From Mycolicibacterium elephantis DSM 44368 (GTDB lineage: Bacteria > Actinomycetota > Actinomycetes > Mycobacteriales > Mycobacteriaceae): a DNA stretch of 64,000 bases. Made by a program: the position numbers and the translations under genes. The notes under the pieces are model-generated. The model saw nothing but the letters and a program-made list of their open reading frames with translations. It did no database searches and was not told the origin of the DNA. Location of the stretch: NCBI RefSeq assembly GCF_004014805.1, contig NZ_ATDN01000034.1, positions 1-64,000 of the forward strand, read 5' to 3'. This document shows positions 43,276 to 52,667 of the stretch, one piece after another. Each line of letters starts with the position of its first letter. Positions within the stretch are counted from its first letter, which is position 1.

Positions 43276-44012
43276 GGCACCGAAAGCGCAGGGGGCGGAA
43301 CCGATTCGGTGAGGCCCCGGTGGTGACGGCGGTGGGCGCGCACCTCATAGACCAGGCCCGCGATGCCCACGCTGGCGGTGCACGCCGACACCAGCACCAA
43401 CAGGGGGTCGACGTTGCCGGTCAGCGCGTCGCCGAGGATCACGACGGCCGCCGTCCCGGGAAGCAGCCCCACCAAGGTCGCCAGCGTGTATGGCAGGGTG
43501 CGCACAGCGGAAGCGCCCGCGGCGTAGTTCAGCACCGAGAACGGCACGGCGGGAATCAACCGCATCGAGATCACGGTGGGCCAACCCCGTTGCCGCAGGC
43601 GCGCGTCCAATGAGTCGACGCGGGGGTGCCGCACCAAGCTGTTGAGCTGCCACCCCACGGCGCGAACCACGAGCAATGCGATCACCGCGCTGACCGTGGC
43701 CGCGGCCACCGCCAGCGGGATTCCGAGCGCAGGACCGAAGAGCAGGCCCGCAGCCAGCGTGAACGCCGTGCGCGGAAACGGGAAGACGGTCACGACGATG
43801 TGGGCGCCGAGAAACGCGAGCGGGAACCACGGCCCGACCGAGGTGGCCCAGTCGCGCAGCTGCACCGCCGTCGGCAGCGGCACGAACAGCGCGAATGCGA
43901 CGAGAATCACAATCACGGTGCCGATCGTGACCACGCGCCGCCTGGGCAGGCCGGCCGCCGTGGCGATCACGGCCGCGCGGACCGCGCGCAGGGTTCTGAC
44001 GACGGTGTTCAC
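43179..44012 (-). CDS. TVP38/TMEM64 (DedA-like) family membrane protein
   Basis: The 277-residue protein has about six membrane segments and the family core FPFPRTAFTLAAGLLFGPALG followed by MRLIPAVPFSVLNYAAG, the re-entrant loops typical of VTT/DedA proteins. GTG at 44012 is preferred to ATG 44102 because the N-terminal length then matches Rv1491c and TACTCT lies eight bases upstream. The C-terminal tail is Pro/Gly-rich and overlaps the convergent SPFH gene for 97 bases. Lipid scrambling or export is known for the superfamily but not shown for this branch. Confidence 0.83.
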   Translation of the reverse strand: MNTVVRTLRAVRAAVIATAAGLPRRRVVTIGTVIVILVAFALFVPLPTAVQLRDWATSVGPWFPLAFLGAHIVVTVFPFPRTAFTLAAGLLFGPALGIPLAVAAATVSAVIALLVVRAVGWQLNSLVRHPRVDSLDARLRQRGWPTVISMRLIPAVPFSVLNYAAGASAVRTLPYTLATLVGLLPGTAAVVILGDALTGNVDPLLVLVSACTASVGIAGLVYEVRAHRRHHRGLTESVPPPALSVPYRACEPPPSRGDGVDAGVDGGVGAPGCTVGD

Positions 44013-44103
44013 GCCTACCAAGAGTACGGAACCCCGGGCGCCCTCCCGGTCAGCGCCGGCGCGAGTCGGCTGCCCGGCGGACAACGGTCGAAGGGCGATC
44101 ATT

Positions 44104-44109
44104 TAGCCT
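44104..44109 (+). promoter_or_regulatory. -10 box for leaderless mutA
   Basis: TAGCCT ends six bases before the GTG at 44116, with no Shine-Dalgarno sequence. No cobalamin riboswitch fits in the short gap, so B12 control, if any, is not at this site. Confidence 0.65.
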
Positions 44110-44115
44110 GATGGC

Positions 44116-45939
44116 GTGCAGAAATCCACTGCGATCGAAGCCGATCTCCAGCGTTGGCGCTCTTCTGTGGCCGGGGTGCTGGCAAAGACCACCCGACGGG
44201 ATCCCGCCGATCTGCCGGCCGAGCCGGAGCGGCTGCTGGACTCGCCGACCTATGAAGGCTTCCCGATCCGGCCCCTCTACACCAGCCTCGACGCGATCGC
44301 CGAGCATCCGCTGCCCGGCCAGTGGCCCTACGCGCGCGGCGGGGATGCGCTGCGCGACGTCAAGGCGGGATGGAAGGTGGCCGAGGCGTTTCCGGCCAAC
44401 GGATCCGCCGCGGCCGGGCAGCAGAACGGTGCGCTGCTGCTCGCGCTGACCGAAGGGGTCAGCAGCCTGGTGCTCAAGATCGGCGAGCCCGGCGGTGTGC
44501 CCGCGGCCGAGCTGGACCGGCTGCTGGACGGCGTGTTCCTCGACCTGGTGCCGGTGGTGCTCGACGCGGGACGCGATTACGTCGCGGCCGCCGACGCGGT
44601 GCTCGAGCTGGTGGCCGATTTCGACGACGACCAGCGTTCGCGGCTGTCGCTGGACCTGGGCGCCGATCCGTTGACCGCTGCGGTGAGCGGTCGTCCCGCT
44701 GCCGCCGTCACCGACGTCGTGAAGATGGCGGCTGAGATCACCGGCCACGACGGGCACGTGCGCGCCATCACGGTGGACGGCCCGGCCTTCCACAACATCG
44801 GCGCCAACGCCTCGTGGGAACTGGCGGGCAGCGTCGCGGCCGCGGTGACGTATCTGCGGCTGCTCGCCGAGGGCGGTGTCACCGGTGCCGACGCCGTGCG
44901 GCAGATCAGCTTCCGGCTGGCCGCCGACGACGACCAATTCATGACGATCGCGAAAATGCGCGCGGCGCGGCAACTGTGGGCGCGGGTGGCCGAGGTGGTC
45001 GGCGCCGGCAATGCGGCCCGTGCCGGGGCGGCGACGTTGCACGCGGTGACGTCGCTGCCGATGATGACCAAGCGCGATCCGTGGGTGAACATGCTGCGCA
45101 CCACGCTGGCGGCCTTCGCCGCGGGCGTCGGCGGCGCCGACACCGTGCAGGTGTATCCGTTCGACGTCGCGATCGTCGGCGGATTCCCCGGCACCTCAGC
45201 CAGTTTCGCCCGCCGCATCGCGAGAAACACCCAGCTGCTGCTCATCGAGGAGTCCCATGTCGGCCGGGTGCTCGACCCGGCGGGCGGCTCCTGGTACGTC
45301 GAAGACCTCACCGACCAGCTGGCCGAACAGGCCTGGAAGCAGTTCCAGGACATCGAGTCGCGCGGCGGGTTCCAGACCGCGCAGAGTTACGTCGTCGAGC
45401 AGATCACCGAGGTGGCAGTGCAGCGCGCCACGGACATCGCGCATCGCCGCACCGCGATCACCGGGGTCAACGAATATCCGAACCTGGCCGAACCTCCGCT
45501 GCCGCTAGGGGAGTCGCTGCCGGGGGTGGCCCGCTACGCGGCCGGGTTCGAGGCGCTGCGGGACCGCTCGGACGCGTTCCTGGAGAAGACCGGCGCCAGG
45601 CCGCGGGTGCAACTGCTGCCGCTGGGCCCGCTGGCCGAGCACAACACCCGAACCACGTTCGCGACCAACCTGCTGGCGTCCGGCGGCATCGAAGCGGTGA
45701 CCGACACCGACGAGGCACAGTCGGCCACCGTCGCGGTGATCTGCGGCACCGACGCGCGGTACGCGACCGAAGCCTCCGCGGCCGTCGACGCCGCCCGCCG
45801 AGCCGGCGTCTCGCACGTGCTGCTCGCCGGGCCGGAAAAGGCGGTGGCCGAGGCGGATTCGAAACCGGACGGCTACCTGACGGCGAAGATCGACGCGGTC
45901 AGCGTGCTGTCGGACCTGCTCACCAGATTGGGGGCCTGA
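44116..45939 (+). CDS. mutA: methylmalonyl-CoA mutase small (beta) subunit
   Basis: Non-catalytic partner of MutB in the heterodimeric, adenosylcobalamin-dependent enzyme that interconverts methylmalonyl-CoA and succinyl-CoA in propionate and odd-chain/cholesterol catabolism. The 607-residue protein has the TIM-barrel domain (DSPTYEGFPIRPLYT, RRIARNTQLLLIEESHVGRVLDPAGGSWYVE) and a C-terminal cobalamin-binding-like domain that lacks the DxHxxG motif. The start is GTG 44116, judged leaderless. mutB follows after one base. Orthologue of Rv1492. Confidence 0.95.
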   Translation: MQKSTAIEADLQRWRSSVAGVLAKTTRRDPADLPAEPERLLDSPTYEGFPIRPLYTSLDAIAEHPLPGQWPYARGGDALRDVKAGWKVAEAFPANGSAAAGQQNGALLLALTEGVSSLVLKIGEPGGVPAAELDRLLDGVFLDLVPVVLDAGRDYVAAADAVLELVADFDDDQRSRLSLDLGADPLTAAVSGRPAAAVTDVVKMAAEITGHDGHVRAITVDGPAFHNIGANASWELAGSVAAAVTYLRLLAEGGVTGADAVRQISFRLAADDDQFMTIAKMRAARQLWARVAEVVGAGNAARAGAATLHAVTSLPMMTKRDPWVNMLRTTLAAFAAGVGGADTVQVYPFDVAIVGGFPGTSASFARRIARNTQLLLIEESHVGRVLDPAGGSWYVEDLTDQLAEQAWKQFQDIESRGGFQTAQSYVVEQITEVAVQRATDIAHRRTAITGVNEYPNLAEPPLPLGESLPGVARYAAGFEALRDRSDAFLEKTGARPRVQLLPLGPLAEHNTRTTFATNLLASGGIEAVTDTDEAQSATVAVICGTDARYATEASAAVDAARRAGVSHVLLAGPEKAVAEADSKPDGYLTAKIDAVSVLSDLLTRLGA

Positions 45940-45940
45940 G

Positions 45941-48199
<2,259 letters not shown>

Positions 48200-49174
48200 A
48201 TGGTCGCCACCGAGCTTGCGGCGGGCATCGTCAAGGGGGATCGCGCTGCGCTGGCGAAGGCGATCACCCTGGTCGAATCCACCCGGCCCGATCACCGTGA
48301 ACAGGCTCAGCAGCTGCTGCTCGAGCTGACACCGAAGGCCGGGAACGCGATCCGCGTCGGCATCACCGGGGTGCCCGGCGTCGGCAAGTCCACCACGATC
48401 GAGGCGCTGGGCATGTACCTCATCGAGCAGGGCCACCGTGTCGCGGTGCTGGCCGTCGACCCGTCGTCCACCCGCACCGGCGGATCGATCCTGGGCGACA
48501 AGACCCGGATGGCCCGGCTGGCGGTGCACCCCGACGCCTACGTCCGCCCGTCGCCCACGTCGGGCACGCTCGGCGGGGTCGCCAAGGCGACCCGGGAGAC
48601 CATCGTGCTGCTGGAGGCCGCCGGCTTCGACGTGATCCTCGTCGAGACGGTCGGCGTCGGGCAGTCCGAGGTGACGGTCGCCGACATGGTGGACACGTTC
48701 GTGTTCCTGACCCTGGCGCGCACCGGAGATCAGTTGCAGGGCATCAAGAAAGGGGTGCTCGAACTCGCCGACATCGTCGTGGTGAACAAGGCCGACGGCG
48801 AGCACGCCGTGGAGGCCAGGTCCGCCGCCCGTGAGCTCGGCCAGGCGATCCGGCTGATCTATCCGCGCGAGACGGTCTGGCGACCACCGGTGCTGACCAT
48901 GAGCGCGCTGGAAGGCGTCGGCCTCGCCGAGTTGTGGGACACCGTGCTCAAACACCGTCAGGTGCTCACCGAGGCGGGGGAGTTCGAGGCCCGCCGGCGG
49001 GCACAGCAGGTGAACTGGACGTGGTCGATGGTCCGCGACGCCGTGCTGGACCGTGTGCTGTCACATCCGGCAGTAAAGGAAATCCGCAGTGAGGTCGAGC
49101 GCCAAGTCAAGGCCGGCGAGCTCACGCCCGCGCTTGCTGCGCAACGGCTTCTCGACGCCGCTGAACTGCGCTGA
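48200..49174 (+). CDS. meaB: methylmalonyl-CoA mutase-associated GTPase MeaB
   Basis: G3E-family P-loop GTPase that loads and protects the mutase cofactor. The 324-residue protein has Walker A GVPGVGKST (~57), the switch region DPSSTRTGGSILGDKTRM, the G3 motif ETVGVGQSE and the base-specificity motif NKAD. The C-terminal helical arm mediates dimerisation in the family. The ATG follows the mutB stop with no gap, so the three genes are one operon. Orthologue of Rv1496. Confidence 0.96.
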   Translation: MVATELAAGIVKGDRAALAKAITLVESTRPDHREQAQQLLLELTPKAGNAIRVGITGVPGVGKSTTIEALGMYLIEQGHRVAVLAVDPSSTRTGGSILGDKTRMARLAVHPDAYVRPSPTSGTLGGVAKATRETIVLLEAAGFDVILVETVGVGQSEVTVADMVDTFVFLTLARTGDQLQGIKKGVLELADIVVVNKADGEHAVEARSAARELGQAIRLIYPRETVWRPPVLTMSALEGVGLAELWDTVLKHRQVLTEAGEFEARRRAQQVNWTWSMVRDAVLDRVLSHPAVKEIRSEVERQVKAGELTPALAAQRLLDAAELR

Positions 49175-49233
49175 CCTAACAAATGGGTAACGCCTGGTTT
49201 ATTTGCCGGGGCACCAGGTAAATTCAAAGCATT

Positions 49234-50508
49234 GTGGCGTACGTCAATAATCGGGAGCGCAGCGCCGCGCTCCCGCACGGTATCCAGGGCGCTGCGGACT
49301 CCAACTTCGCGTGCAGCCTGCGCGCCTTCTCGCAGCTGTTCCCCGGCCGCAGGTTCGGCGGCGGCGCCCTGTCGGTCTACCTGCACGGCGAGCCCGTCGT
49401 CGACGTGTGGACCGGGTACTCCGACCGCCGCGGCACCGAGTACTGGACGGCCGACACCGGCGCCATGGTCTTCTCCGTCACCAAAGGCATGGCCTCGACC
49501 GTCATCCACCGGCTGGCCGATCGCGGCCTGATCGACTATGACCGGCCGGTCGCCGCGTACTGGCCGGAGTTCGGCGCGAAGGGCAAGGCGGCCATCACGG
49601 TGCGCGAGGTGATGCAGCACCGCGCGGGGCTGTCACACCTCAACGGCTGCACCAAGGCCGAGCTGCTCGACCACCAGGCGATGGAGGAGCGCGTCGCCGC
49701 CGCACCGGTGAGCCGGCTGCTGTACGGCCATCAGGCCTACCACGCGCTGACCTACGGCTGGCTGATGTCCGGGCTGGGACGCGCGGTCACCGGCAAGGGC
49801 ATGCGCGATCTGATCCGCGAAGAGCTCGCCGAGCCGCTCAACACCGACGGGCTGCACCTGGGCCGGCCGCCGGTGGAGTCACCCACCCGCGCCGCGCAGA
49901 TTCTGGCGCCGCAGGGCACGATGGCCAATCCGATCTTCAACTTCGTCGCCCCCCGGGTGGCGGCGCTGGGCATCTCCGGCATGTTCGGCTCGATGTACTT
50001 CCCGGGCATGAAAGCCGTCGTGCAGGGCGACACACCGTTCCTGGACGCCGAGATCCCTGCCGCCAACGGGGTGGCCACCGCGCGGGGCCTGGCGAAGATG
50101 TACGGCGCGATCGCCAACGGCGGCCGCATCGACGGCACCCAGTTCCTCTCCCAGGAGCGTGTCGCGGGCCTGACCGGGAAGCCGGTGTTGTGGCCGGACC
50201 GGAACATCTTCGTGCCGTTGAGTTTTCACCTGGGCTATCACTCGGTGCCGTTCCCGCCCGGGTTCCTGCCGGGCTTCGGGCACGCCGGGCTGGCCGGCTC
50301 GGTGGGCTGGGCCGACCCGTCGACCGGACTGTCGTTCGGCTTCGTGCACAACCGGCTGCTCACCAGAATGCTCTTCGACCAGATCACGTTCGCGGGGCTG
50401 GGGGCACTGATTCGGCGCGACGCCGCCCGCGCGCGCAGGCGCGGCTACGAGACGGTGCCGTCGTTCGGTGCGCCGTACTACCCGGTGCCCAAGCCCGTCG
50501 CGGGCTAG
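49234..50508 (+). CDS. lipL: beta-lactamase-fold esterase (LipL-like)
   Basis: Class C beta-lactamase/family VIII carboxylesterase-type hydrolase, 424 residues. The nucleophile motif is FSVTKGM (Ser81, Lys84), the second-site tyrosine is in ALTYGWLM, and a GHAGLAGSVGWAD segment stands in for the third motif. No signal peptide is evident, so it is probably cytosolic or membrane-associated. GTG at 49234; TAAATT (49219-49224) lies nine bases upstream and may be the -10. It resembles Rv1497 (LipL). The exact ester substrate is unknown. Confidence 0.85.
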   Translation: MAYVNNRERSAALPHGIQGAADSNFACSLRAFSQLFPGRRFGGGALSVYLHGEPVVDVWTGYSDRRGTEYWTADTGAMVFSVTKGMASTVIHRLADRGLIDYDRPVAAYWPEFGAKGKAAITVREVMQHRAGLSHLNGCTKAELLDHQAMEERVAAAPVSRLLYGHQAYHALTYGWLMSGLGRAVTGKGMRDLIREELAEPLNTDGLHLGRPPVESPTRAAQILAPQGTMANPIFNFVAPRVAALGISGMFGSMYFPGMKAVVQGDTPFLDAEIPAANGVATARGLAKMYGAIANGGRIDGTQFLSQERVAGLTGKPVLWPDRNIFVPLSFHLGYHSVPFPPGFLPGFGHAGLAGSVGWADPSTGLSFGFVHNRLLTRMLFDQITFAGLGALIRRDAARARRRGYETVPSFGAPYYPVPKPVAG

Positions 50509-50512
50509 CCCG

Positions 50513-51250
50513 TCAGTGGCTGGCGCTGGTGAACCACTTGGTCTTGTTGCGCCACGATTCGGCCGAGGTGATCGCGAACCCGGCGCCGCAGCCACAGGCG
50601 AACACCCACACCAGCACTGAACCGTTGTCCCACGCCTGCAACTGAGGAATGAAAGCCGTGGCAAGGCGGGCCAGACAGGCGGCCACGCCCGAGGCGGACG
50701 CGACGAGGTAAATGTTGGCAACCTTGCGGGACCGCGGGTCCCGACGCAGCACCAGCAGCGCCCGCGCACCGTAGCCCAGCAAGTAGATCAGGGTGGCGCA
50801 CAGCAGCAGCCAGTACATGTTGAGCCAGAAGTCGGTCGGCACCGTGAAGAGGTCGGCGGCATAGATCTTGGCGCCGTTGCCGAGCGTGAAGGTGACCAGC
50901 AGCAGCGGGATGCACAACGTCGCGGGCATCTCGACGAACTGCTTGAACGATCGCTGCAGGTCGTGATCGTCCTGGAGCCTACCGAGGGTGTTGTACACCA
51001 CGGCCGAGGCGGCCACGATGTAGAGGTCGTGACCGATGTAGTCCTCGAGGTTGTATTTGCCCGTGAGGGTGTGCAGCACGACGCCGACGGTCTCGGAGGC
51101 CCAGGGCGACATCAGCAGGACAGCCCCGCCCTGCAAAGCGATATTGAGGGTTGCCGCAAACTCCCAACGCGACGACCACGTGAGGCGTCGAATCCACAGG
51201 CTCCACGCGATACAGCAAAGCGTAATCACGATGAGAGTTGCCAGAGCCAT
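50513..51250 (-). CDS. polytopic membrane protein of unknown function
   Basis: The 245-residue protein has about seven hydrophobic segments (starting LATLIVITLCCIAWSLWI) and no catalytic motif I can name. A soluble loop carries LEDYIGHDLYIVAASAVVYNTLGRLQDDHDL. I recall loosely similar proteins near small HTH regulators in actinobacteria and mycobacteriophages, but cannot confirm this. It lies 44 bases downstream of an HTH gene on the same strand, so the two may form an operon. It ends four bases from the convergent lipL stop. No signal peptide; the first helix probably acts as the anchor. Confidence 0.7.
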   Translation of the reverse strand: MALATLIVITLCCIAWSLWIRRLTWSSRWEFAATLNIALQGGAVLLMSPWASETVGVVLHTLTGKYNLEDYIGHDLYIVAASAVVYNTLGRLQDDHDLQRSFKQFVEMPATLCIPLLLVTFTLGNGAKIYAADLFTVPTDFWLNMYWLLLCATLIYLLGYGARALLVLRRDPRSRKVANIYLVASASGVAACLARLATAFIPQLQAWDNGSVLVWVFACGCGAGFAITSAESWRNKTKWFTSASH

Positions 51251-51293
51251 TCGAGTCGCCTTTGGGCCGCAGTGTACTCAGCAAAGTATAGGG

Positions 51294-51662
51294 CTACAGC
51301 GGGGGCGCGTCACTCCGCGGCTTGAGTTCTGACAGTTTGGGCGGGCGCGATTTACTGGTTGCTTTCGCTTCCCGGACAGCGGTGACGGTGAATGCGGGGG
51401 ACTCGACGTAATTCCAGACCTCCTGCCGGCTCATCAAGCCGAACCTGATCTGCAAATCCGGATAGCTGAGGCCGAACCTATCGGCGACTCTTCGCAGCTC
51501 TTCGGCGTCTGGATAGTCGGATTCCTTGATACGCCGGTAGTACGTGCTGCTGGAGGTGCCAAGCGCGTCGTAGATCTCCTTTGCTTCGACCTCTCCGTCG
51601 AGGAGATAGTCGAGCAGGGCCTTCAGCTGTCTGCCGTTCTCATCCGTCCTGGGCACCCCCAT
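51294..51662 (-). CDS. small helix-turn-helix regulator
   Basis: The 122-residue protein has a Cro/XRE-like HTH in its first 75 residues (LLDGEVEAKEIYDALGTSSSTYYRRI, then AEELRRVADRFGLSYPDLQIRFGLM) and a basic, Pro/Lys-rich, probably disordered tail. TAAGGT ends right at the ATG and six bases before an in-frame GTG at 51656, so a leaderless start at that GTG (two residues shorter) is possible. It is encoded divergently from the condensation-like gene, and a palindrome cluster lies between them (51744-51770), a likely operator. Upstream of a polytopic membrane protein gene on the same strand. Confidence 0.75.
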   Translation of the reverse strand: MGVPRTDENGRQLKALLDYLLDGEVEAKEIYDALGTSSSTYYRRIKESDYPDAEELRRVADRFGLSYPDLQIRFGLMSRQEVWNYVESPAFTVTAVREAKATSKSRPPKLSELKPRSDAPPL

Positions 51663-51743
51663 ACCTTAGACCAATCTCTCGGCATTGGGCAGTGCCACCC
51701 GCAAACTGGAAATGGTTGCCTTAATTGACACTGCCGTCACAGT

Positions 51744-51770
51744 TTTGGGAGGTCTCTCCCAAATTTGGGA
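51744..51770. promoter_or_regulatory. triple TTTGGGA operator-like palindrome
   Basis: TTTGGGA (51744-51750) faces TCCCAAA (51757-51763) across six bases, and the second half-site continues as the perfect 14-base palindrome TCCCAAATTTGGGA (51757-51770). It ends nine bases before TATCTT (51780-51785), which lies seven bases upstream of ATG 51793. Binding here would control the rightward promoter and possibly the HTH gene about 85 bases away. Confidence 0.55.
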
Positions 51771-51792
51771 CATGTGGGCTATCTTGATGCCC

Positions 51793-52449
51793 ATGGTTGC
51801 TCCCTCCCTGGACAGGCCGACGGCACAGGTTCGGCACACGCTCGGAGATTTTGCTCTGGCAATGATCAGCATCGCGGACTACGATCCGCCGGACATCGCC
51901 GATCCCGCCCGCCCCGCCGCCATGGCGAAGGTCTCCACACCCCCCAGCAGCGAGCTGACGGCGGAGTTGGACGGCGCCACCGAGTGGCTGGACCTGCCCT
52001 CGGACGAGATCCTGTTGGGCGCGTTGACCCGCACGATCGCCCGCACCCTCGGCGAAGGCGTGGTCGCGGTCGACCTCGCAAGCGGACGAGGGCCACTGCT
52101 GGATGCGGTGCCGCTGGCCTGCGTCACAGCGCGGCATGCGACCTCCACCGAAGTTCTCGCCGGCGTGCACCGCGCACTGGCGGCCGGCTCCGAAAGCGTC
52201 TCGTCGGCGCCCTCGGAGGTGTACTTCAACCACATCGGTGCGGTGGGCGACGGTGCCGAATCGGTCCAGGAGACGCCGTCGGCGCTGGGCCACATGCTCG
52301 AGGTGCGGGTGTACCGCGCCGACGGCGACGTCCACATCGACTGGTGGTATGACACCAGCCGGTTCGCCCCGCATACGATCACCGAACTCAGCGAGCAGTT
52401 CCCGCTGGCCCTCTACGAGATGACCTCGGACGCGCTGCCGCCGTTCTGA
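51793..52449 (+). CDS. stand-alone half condensation/epimerization-like domain
   Basis: The 218-residue product resembles the C-terminal half of an NRPS condensation or epimerization domain: DEILLGALTRTIARTLGEGVVAVDL, then SEVYFNHIGAVG, then LEVRVYRADGDVHIDWWYDTS. The N-terminal half with the HHxxxDG catalytic motif is absent, and no carrier or adenylation domain is nearby. The start is uncertain: TATCTT seven bases upstream supports ATG 51793 as leaderless, while ATG 51712 or TTG 51685 would add hydrophobic residues. It may be a fragment of a lost synthetase, or a domain reused for binding. Divergent from the HTH regulator. Confidence 0.6.
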   Translation: MVAPSLDRPTAQVRHTLGDFALAMISIADYDPPDIADPARPAAMAKVSTPPSSELTAELDGATEWLDLPSDEILLGALTRTIARTLGEGVVAVDLASGRGPLLDAVPLACVTARHATSTEVLAGVHRALAAGSESVSSAPSEVYFNHIGAVGDGAESVQETPSALGHMLEVRVYRADGDVHIDWWYDTSRFAPHTITELSEQFPLALYEMTSDALPPF

Positions 52450-52453
52450 CGAT

Positions 52454-52459
52454 TAGAAT
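52454..52459 (+). promoter_or_regulatory. -10 box for the ileS leader transcript
   Basis: TAGAAT lies about seven bases before the inferred 5' end of the T-box leader and just after the upstream stop codon. No clear -35 was found. Confidence 0.5.
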
Positions 52460-52465
52460 CGGGCC

Positions 52466-52667
52466 ATCGGCGTCGATCCGGCCATCACCGGGGAGTCTTC
52501 GGAAGAACAGCTGAACCAGCCCAGTAGAACCGAACGGGTGGGCCCGTCATCGCCCGAAGTGAGCGGCGCACATCGAGTGCGCAAGCGGGGTGGTACCGCG
52601 GCGCTCGCGTACCGCGCGACGTCGTCCCCGTGCCTGGATCTTGTGGCACAGGAGACAACGCATCACC
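52466..52667 (+). promoter_or_regulatory. T-box riboswitch (tRNA-Ile sensing) in the ileS leader
   Basis: The T-box core GGGTGGTACCGCGG lies at 52588-52601, with TGG available to pair with the tRNA acceptor end. Upstream, CCGG (52478-52481) pairs with CCGG (52488-52491) around a loop containing the isoleucine specifier ATC (52484-52486). A specifier in the terminal loop of a very short Stem I is the class described for actinobacterial ileS. AGGAGA (52651-52656) and the GTG start follow, and no U-tract terminator is present, so control is probably translational: uncharged tRNA-Ile would free the ribosome site. Confidence 0.9.

Noticed and set aside
43991..44115. Cobalamin riboswitch upstream of mutA
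   Set aside because: The gap is too short and a -10 box lies six bases before the GTG, leaving no leader RNA.
50513..52449. Integrated prophage or mobile island at the lipL-ileS junction
   Set aside because: No integrase, transposase, tRNA gene, direct repeats or marked base-composition change was seen; only three small genes.
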